From the NCBI GenBank assembly GCA_036346405.1, contig CM070566.1:12333533-12397532 (forward strand): DNA of 64,000 bases. The letters run 5' to 3'. This document shows positions 1 to 12,199 of the stretch, piece by piece. The position numbers were made by a program, and so were the translations under genes. A model generated the notes under the pieces. That model saw only the letters and a list, made by a program, of their open reading frames with translations, was not told the origin of the DNA and ran no database searches. Origin of the DNA: Phyllostachys edulis (lineage: Eukaryota > Streptophyta > Magnoliopsida > Poales > Poaceae). Numbering within the stretch: the first letter of the stretch is position 1; every line of letters begins with the position of its first letter.

Positions 1-204
1 TTGCTTAACTCAAGTTGCCGTTCTCGATTTGATTAAACTAGTCGGAGATGTTAACATTACCTAGTCGAAGCCTCTCCTCTCAAGACGTGGTCCCGCCCAC
101 TAGAAGGAACTTCCTAGTGTCAACTCGTTACCACCCTTTCGACCAAAGGCATGACAATTGAGACCCAAAACTACAAGTTAAACAAACCTCTCTGCTTTTG
201 TAAA

Positions 205-482
205 CCTTTACAGATTATTTACTTAGTTTGTCTAAACAAACTCAAAGAAATAGTCGGGGGCTAGGATAATTTGATTTCAATTTTAGTCTTTATTTCGTTA
301 ATTATCTTTTGAGTTACTAACTACCGACAAGATGATTTGGTAGAGATAAAACTATTTACTTAGTTTTCACAAACTAAGCAAATAGTCTGGGGCTAGGATA
401 AAGTCATCACATTTGACTTCATTTCTTAGTCTTTAAATTCTAATTATCTTTTGAGTTACTAACTACTCGACAAGATGATTTG
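205..482 (+). repeat. Two-copy tandem repeat, about 140 bp period
   Basis: Two adjacent units share the order: AAATAGTCGGGGGCTAGGATA-like core (near 240 and again near 380), TTTAGTCTTT, then AATTATCTTTTGAGTTACTAAC, then a CGACAAGATGATTTG end (near 335 and 475). The second copy is diverged. The polypurine-like core resembles the purine tract that precedes the LTR at 2472, so this may be a duplicated PPT region. Confidence 0.6.
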
Positions 483-583
483 CAGGAACAAGATGGATTA
501 CATCAACAAAAGATCGCTTTTCACAAGTTCATTACAGATCACTCAAGAGGAGAGCCCAACCGATCTCCTCTCAAACTTTCCTA

Positions 584-1440
584 CTAACCGATTGCATCTC
601 CTCCATCGACGCCTTCCTTCCGCTTCAGAGCAATTGAAGCCTGGCCGAGTGGTTGCACATTAAGGTTGGGGTCATGAGCTTTAAGTTTTGCTAATGCATA
701 ACTTATCGCAGCTTCGACCGCCTCCTTTATCGATTCAAATTGGTTGGCCTTCAGAGTGGTCACCAGATCTTGCAAAATCCCAACTTGATCCCCAATGGTA
801 CTTGTGTGAGCAGCTATTGTATCATCTTGAGGAGTCTTTCCTCACTATGTAGCTCACCAAGCACATTGTTCAGAGCGTGATGTTTCCTTGAAGTTTAATC
901 TTCATTGCTTCCATCTCCTGCTGGGTACAAGTCGAAGCTCATGAGCTTTTTGTTTTCACCACTTGCTCAAGAAATAAGATTGGTCAAACAAAATAAACTC
1001 CTAGAGGAAAAAGAAAACAAAAATAATCACGGTAAAAGAATTTCTTACCCACTAGTCGAGAATCCAACCTCTTGACCTCTTCATTATGGGAAGCAACGGT
1101 CTCAAAGATACTTTTTTCTCCCATGATACAATATCCTCTACATTCTTCTTTGCAATAAGGATTGTTCGGTCATAAATCACGGCTTTATCCGCGATTTCAG
1201 CCTCAAGTTCTTTCAATTTAACGCCCATTGCTAGAAAGGAAGTGGAAGTGAGAAAAGGGAAATAACTCGAAGGATCGCAGTAAAGAATTACTTACTTGAT
1301 ATTCGAGTTCTCGGCGCCTCAAGGTTTTGATCTTTATTTTGGACATACGAGTAAGCTCGTGAATAATCAAGTTTTCTCTAACTTCATTCTCGAGCTTTTT
1401 TCGCCTCGCCTTCTTTTTTCTCAAAAGAAGCAAGAGTTAG
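584..1440 (-). pseudogene. Antisense coiled-coil ORF relic of a Tat-type element
   Basis: Minus-strand frames 1218-1433 and 584-775 carry charged, helix-prone protein. The first is rich in K, R and E with a LRRRELEYQ stretch. The second contains ALAKLKAHDPNLNVQPLG, which resembles the C-terminal end of the coiled-coil proteins annotated in rice and maize as gypsy-type transposon proteins, encoded antisense to pol. The frames are interrupted by stops and shifts, and no intact ORF remains. The position just upstream of a 3' LTR and the opposite strand fit that class. The role of such proteins is not established. Homology is from recall of the pattern, so the call is moderate. Confidence 0.4.
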
Positions 1441-2457
1441 GTAAAGATCAAAGATATAAGCAATCTTAAGTTCAAGACTTATCGCTTAATTTTTCCTCGC
1501 GACTTCATGGTTGCAGAGTTAGCTTTTTAAGCTTTTTCCTGAGGTCTAATACCTCTTCCCTAAACTTTTTCGACTCTCTTTTCATAATCGAGCGAGTCTG
1601 CTAAGGTCTTAAGGCCACCGCTTAACCCGCAGGATAACAAGGATATGAGCATGGGTCAATCGATTGTAAGTTCTTCACAACCATTGACCTAGTCGAAGTT
1701 CTTCTACGACAAGGCCACACTCACAATAAGCCCGGAAGACGGAATTTGCCCATTCTCCCCTCGACCACTATGCCGCCTAATTGCCTAAACCATTTCACAA
1801 GAGTCTTCTCGAATCTTCCCATGACAACTAGGCTGAATTCGCCAGATCCATCTCCGACTCTTCCCACTCGAAACTTTCTCGCCATCTCTCTAAACAGAAA
1901 TTTTGGTCTAAAAAGAGGGCACAATTGGAGGGCAATGAGAAGGCAAGAACGACTTCTACAAGCAGAGAAGGCAAGAGCTGAAGAACAAAGCAGAGCTATT
2001 TGGGGAAAAGTAAGATCTTAGGTTTTACCCTCCGGTGAGTATATAATCACAGCATTCTTTGAGCCGAGGCGTGACATTCCAAGGGTCGCCACCGCCTCGG
2101 AACCGCTTTCAACAGACAAAGCTAATCGCATCGCTTTGAGATTCCCCAGCAGTGTCCGCTCGAGAAATTCAGGTTTATGCTATATCTCAAGTTTAAATTA
2201 CTTCTTGGTTAGATCTTTTCAACCAAAGGAAATGATAATCGGAAAGTTCCTTCTTCCGACACTATACTACGACCACCTTGTGATCGTGAGAAATGCTTTT
2301 ACCACCACTTGATAGTCGTGAAGCAATTTTCTTGACCAAGCACATTTCGGGTCAAAGTAGTATACAATCAAGAGTTTTTCCTTCGATTATTTTCACGATC
2401 CTCTCATGATCGTGAAGACCATCTAGAACCCTTTACCAAGTAAGTTGCTTTCACTTG

Positions 2458-2471
2458 AAGTCGGGGCTAGA
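2458..2471 (+). other. Polypurine tract of element D
   Basis: AGTCGGGGCTAGA lies immediately before the LTR start TGACGAGGAT. This is the expected place for the plus-strand primer of a gypsy retroelement, and it supports calling the following LTR the 3' copy. Confidence 0.6.
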
Positions 2472-3198
2472 TGACGAGGATATAATAATCCTCATTTTAC
2501 CTTTTATCTATAATTTTATTATAGGTAAATATGACGCTATGTGAACCCCGAGTGTACCCTTAATGTTATGAAGGAAGAACCAAATGGATGGTCGAAGTTC
2601 TTCTACGACCACCCCCATAGTCGTAAGTTATGCTACGACTATCCCATAGTCGTAAGTCTTTTACGACATCTTCATAGTCGAGATTCCTCTACGACTAGGT
2701 CACCATTTACCACCTTATAATCAAATGAACCCGCAGACATAAGTGGGTCTTATTGATTAAGGGATTCAAACAAATATCATCTGCCGTTATTCTACGTAAT
2801 AATGGCACGTAATACCCCATTATCTCTCGTATATAGTCATGAGCGACGTGGAGGAATTAATACACCGTAATTACTACCAACATGCGCTCATACAGAGGTG
2901 ATGAGGCGCCGCTTACTGGAGTAATCCGCCCTTCACGCATTATAAAAGGCGGCAACTAGAGAAAGGGGAGGACGACGAGCCATCGTGAATACAAGCACTA
3001 TCTGTAATAGTCTTAGTTTTTCCCCGATTGTTCAAGATACACTCAATACCATACACACACAGAGTAGGGTTGTTATTCTTCCTGAGAAGGCCCGAACTCA
3101 GATAAAAATTCCTCGTGGTCAATCTCTCGCATGATTCTATTCTAGGAGACCCCTTAATCAAACAATCTTTACGTAAGTTCGGTTCTAAAACACCGACA
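2472..3198 (+). repeat. 3' LTR of Tat-type gypsy element D (727 bp)
   Basis: The LTR starts TGACGAGGAT and ends ACACCGACA. Its reverse-complement relative is LTR C (19223-19933), which shares the start, the CGTAAG/TACGAC hairpin block in U3 (about 2590-2700), the CACACAGAGTAGGGTTGTTATTC block and the end. No primer-binding site follows the 3' edge (AAGAGCGCAG), and a purine tract precedes the 5' edge, so this is a 3' or solo LTR rather than a 5' LTR. Confidence 0.75.
2941..2947 (+). promoter_or_regulatory. TATA box in LTR D
   Basis: TATAAAAGG follows the U3 region and lies about 250 bp before the LTR end, a normal position for a retroelement promoter. It is the best core-promoter match in this LTR. 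Confidence 0.55.
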
Positions 3199-4342
3199 AA
3201 GAGCGCAGCTTGCATATCTCATGATTAGCATCATAATCTCTCTTTTTTTTCTCTTCTTCTAGGTCTAACTCAATCCATATATGTTGTCCAGGTAAGATGA
3301 GTACACGAATTTGAGCAGCATCACTCGCATGTACCTATATCAATCAAGGATTATATGGCATCACTCAGAGGTGGATTAGGCCGTTTGTTCTCGAAGATGC
3401 TGCCACGCCGCTTTCTAACCACTCATCGCCGATTCAGCTTGTAGGATTTGTAGGAATTTTTCCCTGTGTTTGCACCTTTGTATGTGAATGCTAGATTTAG
3501 TTGTTAGACCCATTCACTCCAAGAACGGAGTGTCTATGTTTTTTCTTCTAGTTTTTTTATATATCGACAATGTAATTCTACATTTGAAATGGCTTTATCT
3601 AAGATCTGAAACTTCTTATGAAAATATGTGATACTATACCCTCTGAATCATTGTTGTTTAGCGATAAAATATTTCTACTGAACAAAATAAAAATGAACGT
3701 CTCTAGCTCAATCTAAATATGTCTATGAATGCGTATCTATGTTTCTTGGCACGTAATAAAGCGTCACTGGGGAGAGTAGAGATAATATGGAAATGCATAT
3801 ATGAAAGCGTCTCCAAGCTTGTAGAGACACAATCTAAATGACTCATATCATTGTAGACACGCTTAACAATATGTCTCTACGATCTTTGACATGGTACGTG
3901 GGGAGACACTCTAGAAATCCTCGTATGAACTCTGTTATGAAAGAAACAAGCAATAGCTTTGTCTATTCTTTTACATAAACGTGGTTTGCCATCACATTCC
4001 TTACGCTAGCTATTTTAACATACCAAGACAATTACTAGCTGCTGATTGCCAGGCCGGCCGAACAAGGCAATAGCTATCTAATGCTAACAGCCGATTGCCA
4101 ACTAATACCAAAAATACCAACGAATACAAAAAATAGAAGTTTCCTTCCTAATTTGTGTCCTCACGGATGGCATGAATCCATGAGCTTTTGTCTCCACGTG
4201 ATATGGTAAAAACCTAATCCTCCCGATTTTATTTCCTTCCCATGCTTTCTTTTTGTGCATGCAGCAGCTCACGCCTTCTCTTGTGCATGCAAACTCCTCA
4301 ACGTAGCAGCCCTTCCTCTTTGTGCATGCAAGCTTTGCCTTC
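3199..4342. other. Non-coding spacer between two gypsy elements
   Basis: This is AT-rich DNA without a credible ORF. Between about 3690 and 3910 there are repeated GTCTCTA/TAGAGAC-like words on both strands, suggesting the relic of a small DNA element, but I could not define its ends. Around 4220-4330 TTTGTGCATGCA-like words recur three times. No host gene is visible. Confidence 0.4.
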
Positions 4343-5027
4343 TGATGAGGATTAAACTCTTGATGTATTAGTTTAATCCATAATAAAAGACCATATGTCT
4401 TCATGATCGTAACCCCTAAAGCTCACGACCTCCATGGTCGTAAGGATTCCAGAGGTTATTTCGAGGATACCTTGGTTTGACGAGGGCCTATACCTCTGCC
4501 CCCGACTGCATGACCGCTAGAAGCAATGAACTGGCATCCGGATCTCACTCTGGGTATATTCCATACAGTGTGATGAATGAAACACATGTCATATTTAGTC
4601 CATACCACACGACGTTTCATAATCTAAAGACATTGACAACAACCACCTTACGGTTGTGTGTCTTACAGACGCACAACCGTCGAACGGTTGATACTTTGTC
4701 AACCACTGCCTCCTTCCGACCAAACGCGTCACTTCTCAATAGGCGCTACTTCCAGGAGTAACTACCGCCACTTCGTCAACTACTTAAAGAAGAACGCAAG
4801 CGGCAGAAGGAGAGATCGAATCCAACTCGAAAGATTAACAGATGATTGGATTTTAGTAGCATAGCAAGCATTACGCTCAGTGTAATTGAGATTAGTCCAC
4901 CGCCTCGTCGAAGACACCCCTTGTAATAACCAGTTCACAGCAATAAAGAGCAGTTCCATTCTCTCCCAAGAACTCTTTGCCATTTTTCTCTTTTCATTTC
5001 GTAAGATCGGCGACTCGATCGTCGACA
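4343..5027 (+). repeat. 5' LTR of element A (685 bp)
   Basis: The LTR starts TGATGAGGATTAAAC and ends CGATCGTCGACA, directly followed by a PBS-like sequence. It has the TGA(C/T)GAGGAT start shared with LTRs C and D, and inverted ATCGTAA/TCACGACC words near 4405-4440. There is no sister LTR in the window. Confidence 0.7.
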
Positions 5028-5046
5028 GCTGGTGCCGTCCATGGGG
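5028..5046 (+). other. Primer-binding site of element A
   Basis: CTGGTGCCGTCCATGGGGA directly follows the LTR end. It resembles the TTGGCGCCGTCTGTGGGGA type of PBS seen in rice Tat-type elements, with a few mismatches. The tRNA was not identified. Confidence 0.6.
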
Positions 5047-5128
5047 AAGAGGGCGTTGAGTTCTTGAAGATCACTTCGCTCAAGCATTCATCATCCACTT
5101 CCTTTGTTCCATTATCGCTCATGCGAAT

Positions 5129-6429
5129 ATGGTGGGGACTTGGGATGAGGAAAACTGGTTCGACCTGGTGGATTACTCCAACATTGACATGGATGTATGC
5201 ATCTGCGCCATGGAAGAAAACGGGATGTCATCATCCTCTTCCTCCTCCGCCGATTCGCCAATCGCAGAGATTGACGAAATCGACCGGGTGGATGAGGATA
5301 CACCACCACCAACAATGGCGTTCTCAGAGGAACCGCTTCGCTTTAACCAGCCAAAACGCCCGAACGCTTACAAGTCCAAATAATTCGATCGCGTAAACGA
5401 TAATGGGAGCCCAACACATGCACTCAGAGAGTCCAAGTACTTCGATATTGTCATGGTGACCAAGATTCGCCAACGGCTCTACGTAATCCGAGGCCAATCG
5501 ACACATGGTAAGGGTAACAATGAGGTTATCATCGATTCACGGCCAAGCGGGCATGGTGAAACTTAGCATACGATCGGCAGATATCGGATCGAGATAAGTC
5601 CACCACAAAACCGCCAGAGGCGAGAATTCCCCATCGCTTCCATCGTGGAAGCCCTTGCGGTTACCGAAGGCTCTCCTTAGCTACGACAGAGTTCCTTAGA
5701 AGATCATCATATACGCCATGAAGTTAACACAATCGATATACCAATCCGGATGTCATGCACAGCCCTCCACGGTTAATCCTCCACCACCCATCGTGGAAAT
5801 GGTACGGCGCCAAGCACCAACTATCGGAGGCAATCGACCGATGGACGGCATCGCTAATTCAATTGCTCTACCCCGCGAGTAAGGAATTAGGCAGGGCCAT
5901 CTGGGAGGTCGAGGGATAACTTGACTCATTGGACACCCACTGCAAACGGAAGTTTACCATGACCTTCGGTAACTATACAAAACCTGCAACCATCGAGTTT
6001 TTTGACATGGTAGACAAATACGCGACCGCTAGCGAAGCGATCGAATGGTATGAAGCCATTGATCGGAAGGACAAAAATCCCCAGTCGGATCTGGAGATGC
6101 AGGAGAAGAAAGGCAAGAATTCTCTCATGAACAAGAAGAATCGCAAGCCCGACAACAAGGAAGCCCTTGCGATTCCAGAGAAATATACCAAGGGCAAGAA
6201 AGATTTCACTAGTCGAAACAAAGGTAATGCTTCGACCAGTGACTTCAAGAAGAGTAAGAAGTGGTGTCCGCTTCACAAAGTGGCAGGGCATGATCTGCAC
6301 ACCTGTCAGGCCTGGCAAAGTAAGCTGGAAGAATACTACTTAGGCAAAGGACCCTTCCCCTCCATAATGGAACTTGGAGAATCAAGCTCCAAGAAGGATA
6401 AAGATGACGATGAAGAGATGGACTACTAG
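5129..6429 (+). pseudogene. gag: gag of element A (two segments, broken)
   Basis: The N-terminal segment (5129-5383) begins MVGTWDEENWFDLVDY, about 80 nt after the PBS region. Element C's gag has the same kind of start, with ADYTDIDMD. The C-terminal segment (5929-6429, 166 aa) has a lysine-rich region and a zinc-binding-like motif WCPLHKVAGHDLHTC, followed by an acidic tail (KDKDDDEEMDY). Gag packages the RNA and forms the particle. The middle (5384-5928) is out of frame and shortened, and the usual Retrotrans_gag core is not readable. The downstream frame goes on towards protease. Confidence 0.7.
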
Positions 6430-6559
6430 GAGCCGTAACATATGGTGGATATGATCTTTGGAGGATCCTCCTCGTATGATTCCAGACATCATCTGAAGGC
6501 CGTGGAGTGAGAGGTCAATCTTGCCGAGTCTCCGATCACTATCAAGCCGTCCAGATGGT

Positions 6560-7304
6560 CGGAAACTGTAATCAACTTTAGCAAAGAAGACTGTCCCATC
6601 CCGTTGACTCGACCAGGTAGGTTTTCTATCGTAGTTGAACCTACTATTAATAATTGTAAAGTTAATCGAGTCTTAATAGATGTAGGTAGTTCTTTAAATA
6701 TTTTGTTTGCGGGAGCATTGGTGCGACTTTCCAGATGTTAATGCAGAAAACCTTTAATCCTCAGATAGGTCGAAATCTGAAAGCCTACGTTGATGACTTG
6801 GTCGTAAAAAGCATCAACACTGGCGACCATATTTCTGACCTACACGAGACTTTCAATGACTTAAGATGACATAACCTTAAGTTAAATCCAGAGAAGTGTG
6901 TGCTCAGAGTTTCGTCTGGAAAGCTTCTTGGGTTCCTAGTTTCAGCTAGAGGTATCGAGGCAAATCTAGCAAAAATTTCGGCCATCGACCAGATGCATCC
7001 TCCGACCACAAAGAAAGAAGTCTAAAAACTAACCGGCTGTACGGCATCGCTAAGTCGTTTCATAGCACGGTTAGGAGAAAAAGGAATCCCTTTCTTCAAA
7101 CTCCTTCGGAAACACGGAAGTTTCGAGTGGACTAAAGAGGAAGACGACGCCTTTGAAGAACTTAAAAAATACCTTACGAGTGCCCCAATCTTAGTCTCTC
7201 CGAGATCAGGGGAAACATTGCTAATTTACGTGGCTGCAACGTCACAAATAGTCAGTGGTATGCTGGTTGTTGAATGTGAAAACATCCAACGACCAGTATA
7301 TTAT
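6560..7304 (+). pseudogene. pol: Protease and reverse transcriptase remnant of element A
   Basis: Near 6600-6715 the frame reads PLTRPGRF, then NRVLIDVGSSLNILF, the aspartic-protease active-site region with the second residue changed (DVGSS in place of D-G/T/S-G). It then jumps straight to an RT segment, GATFQMLMQKTF followed by AYVDDLVVKS (catalytic YVDD near 6783), NLKLNPEKC and LGFLVSARGIE. The palm and finger region normally between them is missing, so a deletion of roughly the first half of RT is inferred at about 6717. Stops occur at 6868 and 7023. The connection and RNase H domain follows (ILVSPRSGETLLIYVAA) and is cut by the transposon at 7305. Confidence 0.75.
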
Positions 7305-7325
7305 GGGCCTGTTTGGTAGAGCTCC

Positions 7326-9878
7326 GGATTCTCATTTTTTAGATTCTGCTTCTGATTCTCTGAGAATCCACTTCTCCGAGAATGGAGTTGTCTGTTAAAA
7401 GTGTTTACCGGTAGGTTGGCTCCCAAAACCATATGAGGGGATTAGAGGCAAATAGACCATGTTACCCCGGGTTGTAATAATTCAATTGTATTTGTGTCTT
7501 TCTCCTATGTATTTGTACACAAATTATAGAATTTTTCCCTAAATTTATTTAGACCATGTGAATGTATATACATTGTGCCTCTAAAAACAGATCGACACTC
7601 AGAACATAGAGATGATTTCCTTATTCTGCTTCACTGGAAGAACCATTTATAAATATGAAAGCGCTGCTTTTTCCTTTTTTTTTTATGTAGTGCTCTCATC
7701 TATCCCGATAAACATGTAAACCGCTGGTAATTGGTATGAATTTTATTTGCAAGTGCATTTTGTTCTGCTTTTCGATGAGCTCTACAATATTTGGCGGAGA
7801 CTACCTGTGAGATGTCATTCCCAATTTGAGAAATGAATGGCTATGCAGCCCCTCGATGCTGTGGTAGTTTGCTCTTGTCACCAAAGATGAAATATGAGTA
7901 ATAGAGTCGGTTGAGTGATATTTTAACATGTGTTTGTATGGAAGAGTTGGATGAATATACTAGATGAGTGTCCCAATCTACATTTTTAACTGTGTTTTGT
8001 GCCATATTTTCATATGAATTAAGGTTTAGTGATGTCGAGAAATTTTGCGATACTAGTAATATGCTACTTTTGGAGGAAGATTTGAATCTTGATGCTAGGT
8101 TCCATAGGAACTTCGACTTTAAATTTAGGCTAATTCATAACCAATAGTCAGTTTCTTACCACTATCGCTAGCATGTAACTGGGTAACACATTGAACAGTA
8201 AGGCCTTGTTTTAACATGTGTTTGTGCAATGGAGACTACAGGAGTTCAATGGTTCAATCAAGATGCTCGATAATGCTAACAAAGAACATGTTCGCTCCTT
8301 GTTATCAGATATCCAAACCCTTCAAAGTACATGTTGCCGCTTGTTACTATACAAAATTATACGATAGTCACTTGGAAACAAGTCAAACGTGTACAACCAC
8401 ATCAATTCTCTTCTCCATGACAATAGATGGCTACTTTTTACAACTTGGAGCTCAGCTTTGTTGCAAATCCTAACTCGACGGATAGCACATCTACACCAGA
8501 CTATACAAAGGTGCAATCTCCGCAAATTCTTTTGGGTTTCAAACCTTATTGATCAAGAGTCCCAAGATCTGCAATGCCGCTTTGATGGTAGACTTGGCAG
8601 TGATGTGGGTTTTAGAACGCTTTTTGATTCAAGGCCCGCCGATCTTGAATACGTTTCACGCGTCCCGATGGCATGGCCGGTCAGATCAAGCCCTTTCATT
8701 TGTCGCGCAAATGCTTTCTCCATACCGCAATGAACAAATTAACCATACCATGTAAGGAAAATACCACTCCTCGTTACTGGCCGATGATGTGGATAGCACA
8801 TTCTTCCCACCACTTAGACAAAGATCGCAAATCTTCCCTCGTTGGCATCAAGAAGGACATATAAGCTTAAACAGCTACTGTAAGAAAATAAGTTTCCTAT
8901 TACCTCAATATGAAGTTCAGATTTCAAAAGGCATGGTGGCAAACAGATAACAAGCTTTTGGTTTAGTTCAAAGATATCAAGCTAAGGTCAACCAAAATCC
9001 AGAGCTTGATGGCATCACCAAGGGTGGTCAGATACAAAAATAACAAAAGATAAGAACCCCAGAGCTTTCAACAAGCATAAGTGCATAACAAAGACATTAT
9101 CCATATAAAGTGACAATAAAGCTTGTGTCTCCATAATCGGGTCAATGGCTAAATTGTCAAGGTGCAAATGTAAAGTAGAAGGCTACCAGACTCACTATAA
9201 TCAAGCTTAATTCACAAACTTCCTATTGTTCAAAAAAAAATTGAAGACTCCCACCCTCCTCGCCTTTAAATCCAAGATTTTGACAAAAACTAATTATATC
9301 AAACTCTCTACACTAGTTGTGAGTTGTAACCACGCTTGAACTGGTTGTAGCCGAAAACATACTTCACAATATCCACACATGGAATTGACAAAAAATCACC
9401 CAAAGATAGAACCTTTCTAGCATGTCGATTATTATTTGTAACAAGTCACAATGGACAGAGTTCACAAGATCACCATGCAAACATACAATCATTAATACGA
9501 AAAAGAATGCACATGAGGAGGTTGTGTGGAGTCAAGAACAAAACATTCATCAAATGTGCAAACCAAAACAAACAATGAACTGAGGTAATTGCAAGGATTC
9601 CACATTACATCATCCACATACACCACATTCAAGGAAACAAGAGTTCAAGAACAACGCTAAGTTTTGCCCATCAAATTATTATTCTTTCATCGATCCGTAA
9701 TAAAAAGGGATGCCGCAGCAGCGGCGGGGGCGGAAGGAAGGCTCACAAGGTCGAAGGTCAAGACATTTCGCTTTGCCTTGCGTCATGGGCAAGACATTAC
9801 GGATGTCCCATGGCTTGGGCTCGGGGACGGCGGCGATTTACCATCCTCGAGCTCCCAGCGAGAGCACGACTGGCAGCC
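7326..9878. other. Left interior of the TIR transposon, no gene recognised
   Basis: This is mostly AT-rich. 7340-7410 carries short GATTCTC/GAGAATC inverted words, typical subterminal repeats. 8200-8870 has short frames on both strands, including a minus-strand start MSFLMPTREDLRSLSKWW, which I could not assign. 9660-9880 is GC-rich and joins the GC-rich block on the other side of element B (15703-15950). Together these may be captured gene DNA. Confidence 0.35.
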
Positions 9879-9883
9879 GAGCC

Positions 9884-10383
9884 TCGTCAGATCCCTAAGG
9901 AATCGCATTTAATTTGGAGAGAGGGAAAATATTATGCTACAACTAGGGCTACGAACAACTAGGGTTAGGAATAATGGCATTATGCCTTCTCATTCCATTT
10001 TCCGTGGTTTTATAGTTCGCACATTCGTGTTTACAAAGACCACACGCGACATAACTCGGCCGTAAAGTTCGAGTAAAGGAAACAACAAGGAAGATAAACA
10101 AGAACTTTTTCTTAGTACTCACCGTTAGATCTAACGGGTCGATCGACCAATGTCTCAAATTGTAGATCTTCATAAAGTCGAGTGAGTATATTAGCCGTTA
10201 GATTTAGGTTAATGACGACAGTATTGAGCCGTTAGATCTCACCGGCCGATCGACCAAGTTTTCACCGAGGATCTTCTTATATCCCAATCATTTTCTTCAA
10301 TGTTTTCTTTGCTTCAAGCTTTTCTCTCGAACTTCCTCTTCAAACTTCGACTTCTTCGCTTTTCTCAAATGCAAAGTCCGACA
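9884..10383 (-). repeat. 3' LTR of element B (500 bp)
   Basis: This is a near copy of 15195-15697. On the minus strand it starts TGTCGGACTTTGCATTTGAG and ends near GGGATCTGAC. On its inner side a purine tract (AAGAAGGGGTAT, minus strand, 10384-10396) precedes it, as expected for the 3' LTR. Confidence 0.85.
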
Positions 10384-10522
10384 ATACCCCTTCTTGAACA
10401 TCGACTTGTCCTCAAGTTTGAAAATTTGGAAATACCTTCTTTATAAATGGTACATCTTCCTGTGTTGTTTCATCCGAGCTAGGCTCACGCATCAGACGAC
10501 CATCGTGCTACAACATCCCCTT

Positions 10523-11707
10523 TCACGCACAATTCGACGCTCCAATATTTTTATTGGTTCGGCTTGATCTTGCCGTCGTATTTAACCAATGGTAAACCCG
10601 AGATGGTATAGCTAAAGGTCCCGATGTTTCTTGAGTTGGCTCACATGAAACACATGGTGTATAGCAATTTCTTCCTAAGAAATTTAATTGATATGCAACT
10701 TTGCCGATTTTTTTCAAAATTCGAATGGCCCATAATACTTGGATCTCGAGCTTGAGTGATCCTCTCAATCCAAATGCATTTTGCCTATATGGTTGCATCT
10801 TGAGGTAGACCATGTCTCCTTCATTGAAATGTCTTTCCGATCGCTTCCTATCGAGAAATTGTTTCATCCGCCTCAGGCTTTCAGCAGATTTTGTTTGAGT
10901 TCTTGTGACATCTTTTCCTCTCTTCCATAGTCACCGTGTTATCGTAAAAACATCTTTAGGAAGTGCGGCCCGCCAAATTGAGGAGGTGGATACCCATATA
11001 ATGCTTGGAAGGAGTCATCTTCAAAGAGGTATGGTATGAGGTGTTGTACCACCATTCTCGCATGTGGTAGCCAATTCATCCAAATTTTTAGGTTCTTGGA
11101 AGGTCATACTCTTAAGTATGATTCTAGACATTGGTTGACTCTCTCCGCTTGGCCATCCAATTGGGGTGATATGTCGTGCTAAATCTCAAGGACACTTGCA
11201 ATGCTTTGAATATTTCTTGATAGAATCTACTAGTGAATATTCGTCCCTCACACTAACAATTGCCATTGGCATCCATGTAATTTATATATGTGCTCCATGA
11301 AGACTTGGATGACATCTTGACAAGATAAGGATGACTTAATGGTAAGAAGTGAGCATACTTGGTTAGTCTATCCACCACTACCAAAATAACCTCCTTACCT
11401 TTAGATTTTGGCAAAGCCTTAATGAAGTCCATACTTATGTGAGTCCAAGCCATATCCGAACTTCCAATGGATCCAATGCACTCAGACTTTGCACATGTTC
11501 AGCTTTAGTCAATTGACATACTAGACATTCCGCAATCATGGCTTCGACATCTTTCCTCATTTTAGGCCAATAGAATGACATTTTGAGTCGGTGATAAGTG
11601 GCTCTCACCCCTGAATGACCTCCCACTGCAGAGGAATGATAGGCTTCCATCAAGGACCGCCTCACATTAGCTGATCCTCCTATATAGATCCTTCCTTTAT
11701 ACTTCAT
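10523..11707 (-). pseudogene. pol: Integrase and chromodomain-like tail of element B
   Basis: Read from high to low coordinate. An H2C2 zinc region is at 11435-11707 (AYHSSAVGGHSGVRATYHRL then CLVCQLTKAEH). The start of the catalytic core is at 11253-11453 (HISMDFIKALPKSKG then VVVDRLTKYAHFLPL), carrying the first catalytic Asp. Further core sequence at about 10900-11250 is frameshifted. At 10523-10867 comes the post-core region (KQFLDRKRSERHFNEGDMV and PYRQNAFGLRGSLKL) with the GPY/F-like part and a degraded chromodomain. The protein inserts cDNA into the host genome. It is broken into several frames and is not functional as read. Confidence 0.8.
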
Positions 11708-11775
11708 AATGCCTTCAACGTAATGTATGTGAGCTCTTTGAACTGAGTCACCAGATTCCTAATTAATGTTTCAAA

Positions 11776-12199
11776 TTAGCTATCTTGGGCATAACTTCTT
11801 TTTATATCTTCCATCCATTCTGGAGTGACCATAACGATTGCCATGCACACATTAGCATCCTTTTCTGGAACATCTCTCCTGGATAGAGCGTCAGCCACTT
11901 TGTTTTCCTTCCCTTTTTTGTACTCAATGGTATAATCAAACTCCAAGAGTTTAAGCAACAACTTGTGTTGTACCCCTTCTACCAATCTTTGAGATGTCAT
12001 GTATTTAAGACTCTTTTGATCCGTTTGAATCACTAAATGATTTCCCAAGAAATAGTGCCTCCACTTTTTTTAATGCTTCGAGTATGGCCATAGCCTCTTT
12101 CTCATAAATTGATTTTGCTCCAGCTTTTATCCCCAGAGATTTACTGAAATAAGCTAACGGTCTTCCTTGTTGCATGAGAACAATTTTCAATTCCCACAC
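11776..12199 (-). pseudogene. pol: RNase H domain of element B
   Basis: Two overlapping minus-strand frames cover the RNase H-like domain: RPLAYFSKSLGIKAGAKSIYEKEAMAI (12005-12199) and HLVIQTDQKSLKYM, then LLKLLEFDYTIEYKKGKEN and VADALSRRD (11776-12048). These are hallmark gypsy RNase H motifs (YFSK, YEKE, TD, ADALSR). One frameshift near 12030 separates the two parts. The domain degrades the RNA strand during reverse transcription. Confidence 0.8.

Larger units (their letters stand above)
1..2471 (+). mobile_element. 3' internal region of Tat-type Ty3/gypsy element D
   Basis: This stretch has no pol coding on the plus strand. It ends in a purine tract directly followed by an LTR start (TGACGAGGAT at 2472), so it is read as the 3' internal region of an element whose body lies upstream of the window. 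It contains a tandem duplication near its start, an antisense reading-frame relic, and several GTCGTGAAG/TACGAC-type inverted motifs (about 2260-2430) like those in the family's LTRs. Long non-coding 3' regions with an antisense ORF are known in Tat-clade elements such as Grande. Assignment to Tat rests on the LTR resemblance to elements A and C, which do carry Tat-type domains. Confidence 0.6.

Noticed and set aside
4780..4983. Short frames in LTR A as small genes
   Set aside because: They lie in the LTR and have no support beyond being open.
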